Shown here: piece by piece, positions 42,172 to 50,827 of the stretch
Layout: every line of letters begins with the position of its first letter
Position numbering within the stretch: position 1 is the stretch's first letter
NCBI GenBank assembly: GCA_965249925.1
Contig: OZ252260.1
Span: forward strand, 7,192,001 to 7,256,000
DNA: 64,000 nucleotides
Direction of reading: 5' to 3'
DNA from: Hoeflea_A sp965249925
GTDB lineage: Bacteria > Pseudomonadota > Alphaproteobacteria > Rhizobiales > Rhizobiaceae
The notes under the pieces: generated by a model
The model's database searches: none
Seen by the model: the letters and a program-made list of their open reading frames with translations, nothing else
Told to the model about the DNA's origin: nothing
Translations under genes and position numbers: made by a program

Positions 42172-42798
42172 ATGGCAGTATCAACCAACAAGCGCACGCG
42201 CATTCAGGGCATCAATCGCGGCATTATCCTGGACGCGGCTCTGGACGTTTTCTCGACCTATGGATTCCGCGGTTCGACGATTGATCAGATTGCCGAAAAA
42301 GCCGGCATGTCGAAGCCCAACCTTCTGTATTATTTTCCCAGAAAAGAAGACATTTACGTCACGGTTCTTGAAAAAACACTTGAAGATTGGCTCACTCCCT
42401 TCCGCAACATCGATCCGGATGGCGACCCGGTTGAGGAACTCAGGAAATACACCGTCAGCAAACTCCAAATGTCGGCCTCGCAACCGGCCAGTTCACGACT
42501 CTTCGCCAACGAGATCCTGCACGGCGCGCCAGCCATTCAGGAGTTTCTCAAGACCCATCTGAAACGGCTTGTTGACGAGAAGGCCGGGGTCATTCGCCAA
42601 TGGATCGACGAAGGCCGGCTCGCCCCGGTCGATCCCTACCATCTGATATTCATGATCTGGGCGACCACCCAGCACTATGCCGACTTCGATGTGCAGGTCC
42701 GCGCCATCCTGCCGGAGGAGACGCGGCGGCCCGATTTTTTCGAGCGCACAGCCGAGGCTGTGCTTGCGGTCCTGTTGAATGGTGTCCGTCCGCGTTGA
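42172..42798 (+). CDS. rutR: RutR-like TetR-family regulator
   Basis: A 208-residue TetR-family regulator. The HTH (GSTIDQIAEKAGMSKPNLLY, then YFPRKEDIYVTVL) and the distinctive C-terminal block (DPYHLIFMIWATTQHYADFD) closely follow E. coli RutR, which binds uracil or thymine and loses DNA affinity. I start at 42172 (MAVSTNKRTR) by comparison with RutR length; an ATG at 42118 is possible, and neither has a strong Shine-Dalgarno. Divergent from the pyrimidine operon, with a RutR box between them and two more before preT. No rut oxidative-pathway gene is present. Confidence 0.9.
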   Translation: MAVSTNKRTRIQGINRGIILDAALDVFSTYGFRGSTIDQIAEKAGMSKPNLLYYFPRKEDIYVTVLEKTLEDWLTPFRNIDPDGDPVEELRKYTVSKLQMSASQPASSRLFANEILHGAPAIQEFLKTHLKRLVDEKAGVIRQWIDEGRLAPVDPYHLIFMIWATTQHYADFDVQVRAILPEETRRPDFFERTAEAVLAVLLNGVRPR

Positions 42799-42810
42799 TG
42801 CGATCGCACG

Positions 42811-43260
42811 TTACTCCCGGTAGTCGACCGCACGAAGTGTTTCGCCTCGCGCCTGCATGGTTTCGGTTCCCGGCACAATATCGGTATTCTGCGCTGCAAC
42901 GACCACCCAACCGGCACCCCGCTGCTCGGCCACAAACACCATGACGGTGCGGCGATCGTCGAGGGGGCTGCCATCCTGGTCGCGTTGGCCGGAAAGGCGC
43001 CAGCGAACGTGAACAACCGCTACACCGGTTCCAGCTTCTCTGACCGAAATCCTTCCTGCCGAGAGCGTCGAACCCTTGAAGAACGTGCCGAGACCATAGG
43101 CATGGGCCCGTTCGATATCGGCGCGATTGTGCCACCATAGGCCGACCACATTGACAAAATCGGCATCTTCGGTGAACAGCGCCGCGAGTGCACCGGCATT
43201 GCCCCGGTTCCAGGCATCGGCGAATGCGTGGACAATGTCTTCCGGGTCGGTGATCGGCAT
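42811..43260 (-). CDS. SgcJ/EcaC-type NTF2-like (SnoaL-fold) protein
   Basis: A 149-residue NTF2-like protein (PEDIVHAFADAWNRGNAGAL, then AALFTEDADFVNVVGLWWHN and VVHVRWRLSG). Proteins of this group have a cone-shaped fold with a ligand pocket; most have no known reaction. GGAGAG precedes the ATG at 43260. It converges on rutR with a 12-nt gap. No functional link to pyrimidine metabolism can be read. Confidence 0.75.
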   Translation of the reverse strand: MPITDPEDIVHAFADAWNRGNAGALAALFTEDADFVNVVGLWWHNRADIERAHAYGLGTFFKGSTLSAGRISVREAGTGVAVVHVRWRLSGQRDQDGSPLDDRRTVMVFVAEQRGAGWVVVAAQNTDIVPGTETMQARGETLRAVDYRE

Positions 43261-43338
43261 GAGACTCTCCTGTGACGCCCGCGCACCGTGCGCGAGGACG
43301 CCCTCGCTCTGCGCCCTGGGAATGTCGTAGAGGGATAT

Positions 43339-44736
43339 TTAGCGCCGGTGAGCGGTAATGCCGCCTTTTTCCCTCAAAAAGCCGGCCGGCAAAAGAGTAA
43401 AGACCAGCAAATTGGCCAGAACGCCGATGACGATACCGGGTACGTTCCATGGATCATCCAGCAGCGTGCTCCACACGAGGGTTGCCAAGGCGCCGGCAAT
43501 GGCCGCGCCGATGAACACACCGGTGCCACGTGCATAGCCATAGATCACAGCGACCAGCGGCACCAGCACGATCGGCGCCCAGTACTGGTAGGCATAGATC
43601 AATATGTCGAGAACACTCTCAACACTGACGGCGAACACAACGGACAACAAGCCGACCATGACCGTCACAAATCGCGCCAGGATCAGCTGGCCTCGGTCGC
43701 TCAACGGGTCGCGACGCAGCGGTTTGAAGATGTCGTTGACGAAGGCGATACTGGCCGAATTCAGGAACGAATCCGCCGAGGACATGACAATCGAAATGAT
43801 GGCCGCGAACACCAGGCCCTTGAGCACCGGCGGCATCACCGTATTCACCACATAGGGCATCGCCAGATTCGCATTGAGGTCCGGATCGAGCGCCAGCGCA
43901 ATGAGACCGATCAAACCTGTCACGGCAAAGAAAGGGAACGAGAACAGCCCGGAATACAGCGTCCCGCGTGCGGCGTCACGGGCTCTTCGGCCTGCCAGCA
44001 GGCGCTGCATGTAGGGCGGCACCAGCGTCTCTCCCAGCATGAAGACGAGGAATAGCCCGACAAGCCCGACCCAGTTGAATTCGGACCCCGGGATCGCCAG
44101 ACGGTCCGGCGGTATGCGCGCCATCAGCTGGTCCAAACCGCCAATCTGGGCTACGCCCAGCACCAGCGCGACCGGCAGACCGATGGCCAGCAATCCGAAT
44201 TGCAGAATGTCGGTGAAGATCACAGACCGCATACCGCCAATCGATGTGTAAAAGATAACCACGCCGCAACCGATGCCGATGCCGACCAGTTGCGGGAGCC
44301 CGAAGAAGTTCTCAAACACGTAGCCGACTGCGCCCACCTGGGCACCGACGATGCCGCAACACAGAATCAGGCCGCATATGCCGGTGATGACACGCCCCGG
44401 TTTCCCATAGGCAGATGCCATAACGTCTCCAACTGAAATGGCATCGGCGAACTTTCCCATGCGCGGCGCCAGCTGCGTCGCCACAAACACTTCCTTGCAA
44501 CTGAATCCCCACAGGGCGACAATGTTGGCGATGCCGAACAAAAACACCTTTTCGGCATTTCCTGTCGAGAAACCGCCGCCGATGAATGACGCGGACATCG
44601 TCGCGAAGATCACCAGGCTGCCGAAACCGCGCTGGGAGGTCGCATAATCACGGATGTCGGACACGCTCCGGCCGGCCCACAGACCGATCGCCAAGATGAT
44701 CGCCAGATAGGCGAAAAAGATGAAGGTATCTATCAT
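43339..44736 (-). CDS. Sodium:solute symporter family protein
   Basis: A 465-residue protein with about 13 membrane helices and SSS-family blocks (IGGGFSTGNAEKVFLFGIAN; YTSIGGMRSVIFTDILQFGL; AAIISIVMSSADSFLNSASI). The last is the conserved Na+-site region of LeuT-fold symporters. Started at 44736 (MIDTFIFFAY); a GTG at 44748 is an alternative. Its position between rutR and preTA suggests, but does not show, uptake of a pyrimidine, ureide or amino acid. Confidence 0.85.
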   Translation of the reverse strand: MIDTFIFFAYLAIILAIGLWAGRSVSDIRDYATSQRGFGSLVIFATMSASFIGGGFSTGNAEKVFLFGIANIVALWGFSCKEVFVATQLAPRMGKFADAISVGDVMASAYGKPGRVITGICGLILCCGIVGAQVGAVGYVFENFFGLPQLVGIGIGCGVVIFYTSIGGMRSVIFTDILQFGLLAIGLPVALVLGVAQIGGLDQLMARIPPDRLAIPGSEFNWVGLVGLFLVFMLGETLVPPYMQRLLAGRRARDAARGTLYSGLFSFPFFAVTGLIGLIALALDPDLNANLAMPYVVNTVMPPVLKGLVFAAIISIVMSSADSFLNSASIAFVNDIFKPLRRDPLSDRGQLILARFVTVMVGLLSVVFAVSVESVLDILIYAYQYWAPIVLVPLVAVIYGYARGTGVFIGAAIAGALATLVWSTLLDDPWNVPGIVIGVLANLLVFTLLPAGFLREKGGITAHRR

Positions 44737-44810
44737 GGAGTCCGTCACCGGAATTGCCGGGCCGCAACCGCTCTTTCAGCACACCGGCGAACGGGTCGCA
44801 AATGGATTCG

Positions 44811-45743
44811 CTATCGATCCGGCCCGAGGGCGACAATGATCAAGCCACACACCGTGACGAGCGCACCGGCGAAAACCACGCCGCTGGTCCAGCCATGTCC
44901 GATCAGGCCTTCATAAAGGATGATGAAAACCGGGATGAGATAGCCGTAGGACAGGACCTTCGAGGCCGGCAGCCGTAGCGAAGCGAACTGCAGCAGAAAA
45001 AACGTGCCGGCGGAGGTGAAGACCGCCAGGTAGCCGATGGTAATCCAGACGATGGCCGGCAGCGCCGTCCACTCCGTTTCCATAACCTCTCCGGCGCTTA
45101 ACAGGGCCACCACCAGGAACGTCGCGACGGTGGTCCAGAACGTGCTGAAGATCACCGGCTCGCCGCGGCTGAACAGCTTGACCAGGGGCGCGTAGGCGGC
45201 GTGGGCGACACAGCCGAAGAAAAAGATCGTTTCGCCGAAGCCAATGTCAAAGGCCAGTATTGCCTGAACATCGCCGCGAAAGATGACCCACACGGATCCG
45301 CAACCGGCGACCAGCAGGCTGATCATGACGATCGGCCGCACGGTCTGCCGCAAAAACAGATAGCCGAAACCGGCGCTCATGATCGGGATCAGGGTGAATA
45401 CCGCACCGGTTGAGACGGGATTGGTGTATTTGAGTGCGGTAAACATCGAGACGAAATAGATCGCCATCAACAAGCCGAGGATGGCAAAGCGCCAAGGCGC
45501 CGCATGCGGCCAGGCCAGGCGCCGGAAGACAACCAGCGTGATGGTTGCCATCACCATACATGCCAGAAAGAACCGCACCGCGTTGAGCGCTGCCGCCCCC
45601 ATATGCAGTGCCGCCATCGAACCGAGCGAGAAGGAGCCGGATATCAGGGCGGCGAACAGGACCATCGCCAGATGGCCGCGCAGCTTGTCCCGCCCGCGTG
45701 CGAGTTCATCGACAGCCAGCCCGGTGCCCGTGGATGAGGTCAT
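44811..45743 (-). CDS. DMT-superfamily (EamA) transporter
   Basis: A 310-residue protein with about ten membrane helices in two EamA repeats (each about 130 residues; LGLLMAIYFVSMFTALKYTN in the first, STFWTTVATFLVVALLSAGE in the second). The family mostly exports amino acids and metabolites. The start at 45743 follows a TGACCCG/CGGGTCA inverted repeat by 35 nt. The gene lies between preA and the SSS symporter on the same strand. Substrate unknown. Confidence 0.87.
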   Translation of the reverse strand: MTSSTGTGLAVDELARGRDKLRGHLAMVLFAALISGSFSLGSMAALHMGAAALNAVRFFLACMVMATITLVVFRRLAWPHAAPWRFAILGLLMAIYFVSMFTALKYTNPVSTGAVFTLIPIMSAGFGYLFLRQTVRPIVMISLLVAGCGSVWVIFRGDVQAILAFDIGFGETIFFFGCVAHAAYAPLVKLFSRGEPVIFSTFWTTVATFLVVALLSAGEVMETEWTALPAIVWITIGYLAVFTSAGTFFLLQFASLRLPASKVLSYGYLIPVFIILYEGLIGHGWTSGVVFAGALVTVCGLIIVALGPDR

Positions 45744-45778
45744 GCGCGCGATGTATCACGCCCGATTGCAACACACCA

Positions 45779-45797
45779 TGACCCGTTGAGCGGGTCA
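45779..45797. promoter_or_regulatory. Perfect inverted repeat between preA and the DMT transporter
   Basis: TGACCCG and CGGGTCA are separated by TTGAG. It is 25 nt downstream of the preA stop and 35 nt upstream of the DMT start. No T-tract follows on the minus strand, so it may be an operator of the transporter; a weak terminator for preTA remains possible. Confidence 0.4.
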
Positions 45798-45822
45798 AGG
45801 TGTCCCGGTTACGCGGGCAGCC

Positions 45823-47133
45823 CTATTCAGCCGCTTCCTTCACCGCATTCGGATTGTTCGGATGCGTCGTCCAGTTGGCGTATTCAGGATCGATCGGCTT
45901 GCCGGTCCGCGGATCGACGCCGCTGATTGCCTCCATGGTGATGCAGTCTTCGACCGGGCAGACGCTGACACACAGATTGCAGCCGACACATTCCTCGTCG
46001 ATCACCTCAAACCGACGCTCGCCGTTCACCATGTTGGTGATCGCCTGGTGCGAGGTGTCCTCGCAGACAACGTGACAGCGACCGCACTTTATGCACGAAT
46101 CCTGGTCAATCCGCGCCTTGGTAACATAGTTCAGGTTCAGGTGCTGCCAGTCCGACACATTGGGCACGGCCATGCCCTGGAAGTCGGCGAGGCGCGCATA
46201 GCCTTTTTCGTCCATCCAGTCGGAAAGTCCTTCGGCCATTTCGGTAACGATCTTGAATCCGTAGGTCATGGCAGCCGTGCAGACCTGCACCGTACCGCAA
46301 CCCAGCGCTATGAATTCGGCCGCGTCGCGCCAGTCGGTGATGCCGCCGATGCCAGAGATGGGCATCCCGTGGGTTTCGGGATCACGGGCGATCTCCGCCA
46401 CCATGTTGAGGGCGATCGGCTTGACCGCCGGACCGCAATAGCCACCATGCGATCCTTTGCCGTCGATGGTCGGAACCGGTGCGAAATTTTCGAGGTCCAC
46501 CGAAACAATGGAGTTGATGGTGTTGATCAGCGACACCGCATCAGCGCCACCGGTTTTGGCGGCGCGGGCCGGATATCGGATATCGGTGATGTTGGGGGTA
46601 AGCTTGACAATCACCGGCAGTTTGGTGTGCATCTTGCACCAGCGCGCCACCATTTCGATGTATTCCGGCACCTGGCCGACCGCAGATCCCATGCCGCGTT
46701 CGCTCATGCCATGCGGACAGCCGAAGTTGAGCTCCACCGCATCCGCACCGGTTTCGTCGACACGCGCCAGGATATCCTTCCAGGCATGCTCCTCACAGGG
46801 CACCATGAGCGACACGATCATGGCCCGATCAGGCCAGTTTTTCTTTACCTCGGCGATTTCTCTCAGATTAACGTCGAGGTCGCGGTCGGTGATCAGTTCA
46901 ATGTTGTTGAAACCGAGAAGCCGGCGATCCGGCCCGTGGATCGCGCCATAGCGCGGTCCGTTTACATTGACCACCGGCGGTCCGGCCTCGCCGAGGGTTT
47001 TCCACACGACTCCGCCCCAGCCCGCCTCGAAAGCGCGCTCGACGTTGTAAGCCTTGTCGGTCGGCGGCGCCGATGCCAGCCAGAACGGGTTCGGCGACTC
47101 TATACCCAGAAAACGCGTCGTAAGGTCTGCCAT
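45823..47133 (-). CDS. preA: NAD-dependent dihydropyrimidine dehydrogenase subunit PreA
   Basis: A 436-residue flavin/iron-sulfur subunit started at 47133 (MADLTTRF) with AGGAGG 5 nt upstream; the adjacent ATG at 47136 is closer than usual. The FMN TIM barrel contains the dihydropyrimidine dehydrogenase blocks (ELNFGCPHGMSERGMGSAVG and IDGKGSHGGYCGPAVKPIAL). Two [4Fe-4S] clusters are at the C-terminus (CIKCGRCHVVCED and CVGCNLCVSVCPVEDC). With PreT it reduces uracil or thymine to the 5,6-dihydro form using NADH. It follows preT by 15 nt. Confidence 0.95.
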   Translation of the reverse strand: MADLTTRFLGIESPNPFWLASAPPTDKAYNVERAFEAGWGGVVWKTLGEAGPPVVNVNGPRYGAIHGPDRRLLGFNNIELITDRDLDVNLREIAEVKKNWPDRAMIVSLMVPCEEHAWKDILARVDETGADAVELNFGCPHGMSERGMGSAVGQVPEYIEMVARWCKMHTKLPVIVKLTPNITDIRYPARAAKTGGADAVSLINTINSIVSVDLENFAPVPTIDGKGSHGGYCGPAVKPIALNMVAEIARDPETHGMPISGIGGITDWRDAAEFIALGCGTVQVCTAAMTYGFKIVTEMAEGLSDWMDEKGYARLADFQGMAVPNVSDWQHLNLNYVTKARIDQDSCIKCGRCHVVCEDTSHQAITNMVNGERRFEVIDEECVGCNLCVSVCPVEDCITMEAISGVDPRTGKPIDPEYANWTTHPNNPNAVKEAAE

Positions 47134-47148
47134 CATATCCTCCTGTGA

Positions 47149-48489
47149 TCAGGCCGACAGCGCGGCATGGATGGACTCGGCGGCAATCTTGCCGTCCTCC
47201 ACGGCGACCACCGTCAGGTCATTGCCGCTATGCACGCAATCGCCGCCGGCCCATACATTGGTGAGGTTGGTCTTGAGCTCAGCATTGGTCTTGATGCGGC
47301 CGCCGTCAAGATCGAGCCCGCTGCCCTCCAGCGGATCGGTCTCGAACCTCTGGCCGATCGCCTTGAATACCTGATCGGCGGCGAGGGTCACCGTCTCGCC
47401 GGTGCCGCTCAATGCACCGTTTTGCAGTGCGGTGTATTCCAGCTCGATACCCGCCACCGAACCATCATCGTGACGCATGAGCGCCTTCGGCTGCAGCCAG
47501 TGACGAATGGACACGCCGTTTGTCTGCGCGTGATCCTGCTCATAGACGCTGGCGTTCATCGCGTCCTGCCCGCGCCGGTAGGCGATGGTCACTTCCTCCG
47601 CACCAAGCAACTTGGCTTGCGTCGCGATATCGATAGCCGTCATGCCGCCGCCGAGCACCACCACATGGCGTCCGATCGGCAGGGTGGCGAGGTCCTCGGC
47701 CTGTCGCAATTCGGCGATGTAGTCGACCGCATCTTCAACTCCGGGCGAGTCCTCGCCGTCAATCCCCAATGCATTGACATGGCCGAGTCCGATGCCGATG
47801 AAAACGGCATCGAAGTCAGCGGCTAACCGGGTGATGGTGATATCACTGCCAAGCGCCTTGCCGTTCTCCACGACGATTCCGCCGATATCGAGTATGAACT
47901 GCAGTTCGTTCTGCGCAAAATCATCGACTGTTTTGTAGGCGGCGATGCCATATTCATTGAGCCCCCCAGCCTTCTCGCGCGCCTCATAGATGGTCACGTC
48001 GTGGCCATGCATGGCCAACCGGTGGGCGCACGACAATCCGGCCGGACCCGCGCCAACCACGGCAATGCGCTTGCCTGTCGACGGCGCCCGTTTGAACGGA
48101 TGCTCCGTCGTTTCCGCCATTAAAGTATCGGTGGCATAGCGCTGCAGCTGGCCGATCTTGACCGGTTGGCCTTCCGCCACTTCGCGTACACAGGCCTCCT
48201 CGCAAAGGGTCTCAGTCGGACACACCCGCGCGCACATGCCGCCAAGAATGTTCTGCTTGAAAATGGTTTTCGCAGCGCCCTTGGCGTTGTCGGCGGCAAT
48301 CTGCCGAATGAACATCGGCACGTCGATGCTCGTCGGACAGGCGGTGACGCATGGCGCGTCGTAACAGAAATAGCAGCGATCCGCTTCCACCACCGCCTCG
48401 TGCCGGTTCAGCGGGGGATGCATGTCCGAAAAATGCGCATCATAGTCCGCCTGCTGCAATCGGCCTGCCCGCACATCCTGCGTCGCCAT
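47149..48489 (-). CDS. preT: NAD-dependent dihydropyrimidine dehydrogenase subunit PreT
   Basis: A 446-residue GltD-like iron-sulfur flavoprotein. The N-terminal Fe-S cysteines (CYFCYDAPCVTACPTSIDV, about residues 37-55, and GGMCARVCPTETLCEEAC) are followed by FAD (VVGAGPAGLSCAHRL) and NAD (VVLGGGMTAIDIATQA) sites. It passes electrons from NADH to PreA. AGGAGG precedes the ATG at 48489. Two RutR-like boxes at 48581-48616 lie 91-127 nt upstream. Confidence 0.95.
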   Translation of the reverse strand: MATQDVRAGRLQQADYDAHFSDMHPPLNRHEAVVEADRCYFCYDAPCVTACPTSIDVPMFIRQIAADNAKGAAKTIFKQNILGGMCARVCPTETLCEEACVREVAEGQPVKIGQLQRYATDTLMAETTEHPFKRAPSTGKRIAVVGAGPAGLSCAHRLAMHGHDVTIYEAREKAGGLNEYGIAAYKTVDDFAQNELQFILDIGGIVVENGKALGSDITITRLAADFDAVFIGIGLGHVNALGIDGEDSPGVEDAVDYIAELRQAEDLATLPIGRHVVVLGGGMTAIDIATQAKLLGAEEVTIAYRRGQDAMNASVYEQDHAQTNGVSIRHWLQPKALMRHDDGSVAGIELEYTALQNGALSGTGETVTLAADQVFKAIGQRFETDPLEGSGLDLDGGRIKTNAELKTNLTNVWAGGDCVHSGNDLTVVAVEDGKIAAESIHAALSA

Positions 48490-48580
48490 ACGGATCCTCC
48501 TGTTTGGCCATCCGCCGGGGCTCTCTCGGTCCCCTCTGGACGGATGTGTTCCCTTTCAGACCGGAACAGAATGGCCCGAT

Positions 48581-48596
48581 TTGCTCACAAGGTCAA
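48581..48596. promoter_or_regulatory. RutR-like box 1 upstream of preT
   Basis: TTGCTCACAAGGTCAA matches TTGACCA-N2-TGGTCAA at 11 of 14 defined positions. It lies exactly 20 bp from box 2. Confidence 0.55.
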
Positions 48597-48600
48597 ATTT

Positions 48601-48616
48601 TTTATCATATGGTCAA
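48601..48616. promoter_or_regulatory. RutR-like box 2 upstream of preT
   Basis: TTTATCATATGGTCAA has a perfect right half (TGGTCAA) and a 5-of-7 left half of the RutR palindrome. Spacing to box 1 is two helical turns. Confidence 0.6.
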
Positions 48617-48663
48617 TTTTAAGACCGGGACCCATTGTCGCGAACGGCGTGAAAGGCCTTTGA

Positions 48664-49809
48664 CTATTCAAAGACGATCCGCGGTGCGGCGGCTTCCGGC
48701 GCCCTCTGCCGGGCGCCGACACCCTCCCAGGCTTTGGATGCGACCGCCTTGTAGATCGCTGCGTGCGCTCCGTCCGGTTCGGATGCGACAACCGGTCTGC
48801 CGCTGTCCGATGTGGCGCGGATGTCCATATGCAGCGGCACTTCGCCGAGGAACGGCACACCGATCCGCGTGGCCTCGTCCTTGGCGCCGCCGTGGCCGAA
48901 TATGTCCGACCTCTCGCCGCAGGACGGGCACAGGAAGTAACTCATGTTCTCGATCAGGCCGAGGATCGGAACCTCGACCTTCTTGAACATGTTGATGCCC
49001 TTGCGGGCATCGATCAACGCCAGGTCCTGCGGCGTCGAGACGATCACCGCACCGGCCAACGGCACCCGCTGTGCCAGGGTCAATTGCGCGTCGCCGGTCC
49101 CGGGCGGCATATCGACCACGATGACGTCTAGCTGGCCCCAATCCACTTCGCGCAACATCTGTGTCAGCGCCGACACGACCATTGGCCCGCGCCAGATCAT
49201 CGGGGTATCCTCCTCCACCAGAAAACCCATCGACATGACCTTCAATCCATAGGCTTCCATCGGTTTCAGCAGCTTCCCGTCCACCTGCTGCGGTTTGCCC
49301 TTGATGGCCAGCAACCGCGGCATGGACGGCCCGTAAATGTCGGCGTCGAGAATGCCGACGGACAGCCCGTTGGCCTGCAGTCCAAGTGCCAGATTGACGG
49401 CCGTGGTCGACTTGCCGACGCCACCCTTGCCCGATGCCACGGCGATGATGGAGCCGACACCCGGAACGCCGGGCTTTGCAGGCTGCGGAGCCTGCGTTTG
49501 TTTCTGCGGTGCCGGTGCCGGTGCCGGTGCCGAGGCTGGCCGGCCGGTTTCGCCCGGCTTCTTTTCAGCCGTCAACGCGACCACCGCGCCTTTGACTCCG
49601 TCGATTGCCTTCACCGCCTGTTCCGCCGACTGACGGAGCGGTTCCAGCCGCTCGGCCAAATCCGAAGGGACGGTGATGGAAAAGAACACTTTGCCGTCGG
49701 CAATGAAGACATCCGATACAAGGCCCCGGCTGACAATATCGCCACCGATGGCCTCGTGCTGTACTTCGCTCAGGCGCTCGATCACCTGTTCTTTTGTGAT
49801 ATTCGACAT
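48664..49809 (-). CDS. apbC: Mrp/ApbC-type Fe-S cluster carrier P-loop ATPase
   Basis: A 381-residue protein started at 49809 (MSNITKEQ) with AAGGGA about 9 nt upstream; ATG at 49818 is the other option. An N-terminal MIP18/DUF59-like domain (about residues 1-85) and a Pro/Ala-rich linker precede the deviant Walker A (SGKGGVGKSTTAVNLA). The cluster-binding CxxC (YFLCPSCGERSDIFGHGGA) is near the C-terminus. It transfers [4Fe-4S] clusters to apo-enzymes. Divergent from acpXL. Confidence 0.93.
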   Translation of the reverse strand: MSNITKEQVIERLSEVQHEAIGGDIVSRGLVSDVFIADGKVFFSITVPSDLAERLEPLRQSAEQAVKAIDGVKGAVVALTAEKKPGETGRPASAPAPAPAPQKQTQAPQPAKPGVPGVGSIIAVASGKGGVGKSTTAVNLALGLQANGLSVGILDADIYGPSMPRLLAIKGKPQQVDGKLLKPMEAYGLKVMSMGFLVEEDTPMIWRGPMVVSALTQMLREVDWGQLDVIVVDMPPGTGDAQLTLAQRVPLAGAVIVSTPQDLALIDARKGINMFKKVEVPILGLIENMSYFLCPSCGERSDIFGHGGAKDEATRIGVPFLGEVPLHMDIRATSDSGRPVVASEPDGAHAAIYKAVASKAWEGVGARQRAPEAAAPRIVFE

Positions 49810-49940
49810 ATGTGACATTCCCTTGAAATCCGTCCTGTGGCGGACATAATGCAGCCGAAGCCGCGCGACAATGGACCGGGGGCGCCCGGCCGAGCAAACA
49901 ATTAACCGTGGTGTTCCGTCATGAAACCCCAATCTGGCCA

Positions 49941-49969
49941 TTGGCTTTTGGATTGGTTTTTTCTATAGC
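49941..49969 (+). promoter_or_regulatory. Candidate sigma-70 promoter of the acpXL operon
   Basis: TTGGCT (-35, 49941-49946) and TATAGC (-10, 49964-49969) are separated by 17 nt. The -10 element is 35 nt upstream of the acpXL GTG. The region is a T-rich stretch unlike its G+C-rich surroundings. Confidence 0.5.
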
Positions 49970-50004
49970 TCACCGCAAATCGGACAATTGACAAGGATAC
50001 CAGT

Positions 50005-50286
50005 GTGTCGACCACATTTGACAAAGTTGCCGACATCATCGCCGAGACCAGCGAAATCGATCGCGATACGATTACGCCCGAAAGCCATACGATCGACGAT
50101 CTCGGAATCGACAGCCTCGATTTTCTCGACATTGTTTTTGCGATCGATAAGGAATTCGGAATCAAGATACCGCTCGAGCAGTGGACCCAAGAGGTCAATG
50201 ACGGCAAGGTCGCCACGGAAGAGTATTTCGTCCTGAAAAACCTCTGTGCCAAAATCGACGAACTCAGGACTGCCAAAGCTTCGTAA
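50005..50286 (+). CDS. acpXL: Specialised acyl carrier protein AcpXL
   Basis: A 93-residue acyl carrier protein started with GTG at 50005, AAGGA upstream. The phosphopantetheine serine is S37 in DDLGIDSLDFLDI, and KEFGIKIPLEQW follows. AcpXL carries the growing very-long-chain (27-hydroxyoctacosanoate-type) acyl group destined for lipid A. It is first in the cluster with fabZ, two ketosynthases, a dehydrogenase and lpxXL, the known rhizobial gene order. It is longer than housekeeping AcpP (about 78 residues), as expected for AcpXL. Confidence 0.93.
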   Translation: MSTTFDKVADIIAETSEIDRDTITPESHTIDDLGIDSLDFLDIVFAIDKEFGIKIPLEQWTQEVNDGKVATEEYFVLKNLCAKIDELRTAKAS

Positions 50287-50319
50287 CGGCGCGGTCCCCG
50301 TCCCGGCAAAACCCGGCTT

Positions 50320-50811
50320 ATGCTTCTTGAATATTTTCAGATGATCGATCGTGTCAGTCGGGTTGACCTGAAAACGGGTCGTCTGACAGCAAACGCGGTT
50401 GTGCCGAACGAAAGCCCGGTTTTTGAGGGACACTTCCCGAACCTGCCCCTGGTGCCGGGCGTGTTGTTGATCGAGACCATGGCACAGGCCAGCGGATTCC
50501 TCCTGCTCGCCGCCAGCGACTTTGCCGTCATGCCATTTCTGATGTCGGTCGACGGCGCCAAGCTGCGCGGGTTTGTCGAGCCCGGCAGGTCCCTGGATAT
50601 CGAGGCCGAGCTGGTGCATCAGGGTTCAGGCTACGCGGTGACAAAAGCACGCATTGCGGCAGATGGTAAAAAGGTTTGTGACGCACAACTCAAACTGCGT
50701 ACAGTCCCGTTTGGTTCGGGTGCCGAATTCGACACCACACATTTGGCGGATGTTGTGCGTCAGCGCGCCCGGGATATCGGGTTGATGGACGCACTCGCGC
50801 CGGCACGTTGA
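50320..50811 (+). CDS. fabZ: 3-hydroxyacyl-ACP dehydratase FabZ (XL type)
   Basis: A 163-residue hot-dog-fold dehydratase. The catalytic pair is H38 (FEGHFPNLPLVPGVL) and E52 (LLIETMAQASGFLLLA). It dehydrates 3-hydroxyacyl-AcpXL in the elongation cycle of the very-long-chain acyl group. No strong Shine-Dalgarno is visible before the ATG at 50320. Lies 33 nt after acpXL and 16 nt before fabF2. Confidence 0.92.
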   Translation: MLLEYFQMIDRVSRVDLKTGRLTANAVVPNESPVFEGHFPNLPLVPGVLLIETMAQASGFLLLAASDFAVMPFLMSVDGAKLRGFVEPGRSLDIEAELVHQGSGYAVTKARIAADGKKVCDAQLKLRTVPFGSGAEFDTTHLADVVRQRARDIGLMDALAPAR

Positions 50812-50827
50812 TTGACGAGAAGAGGCG

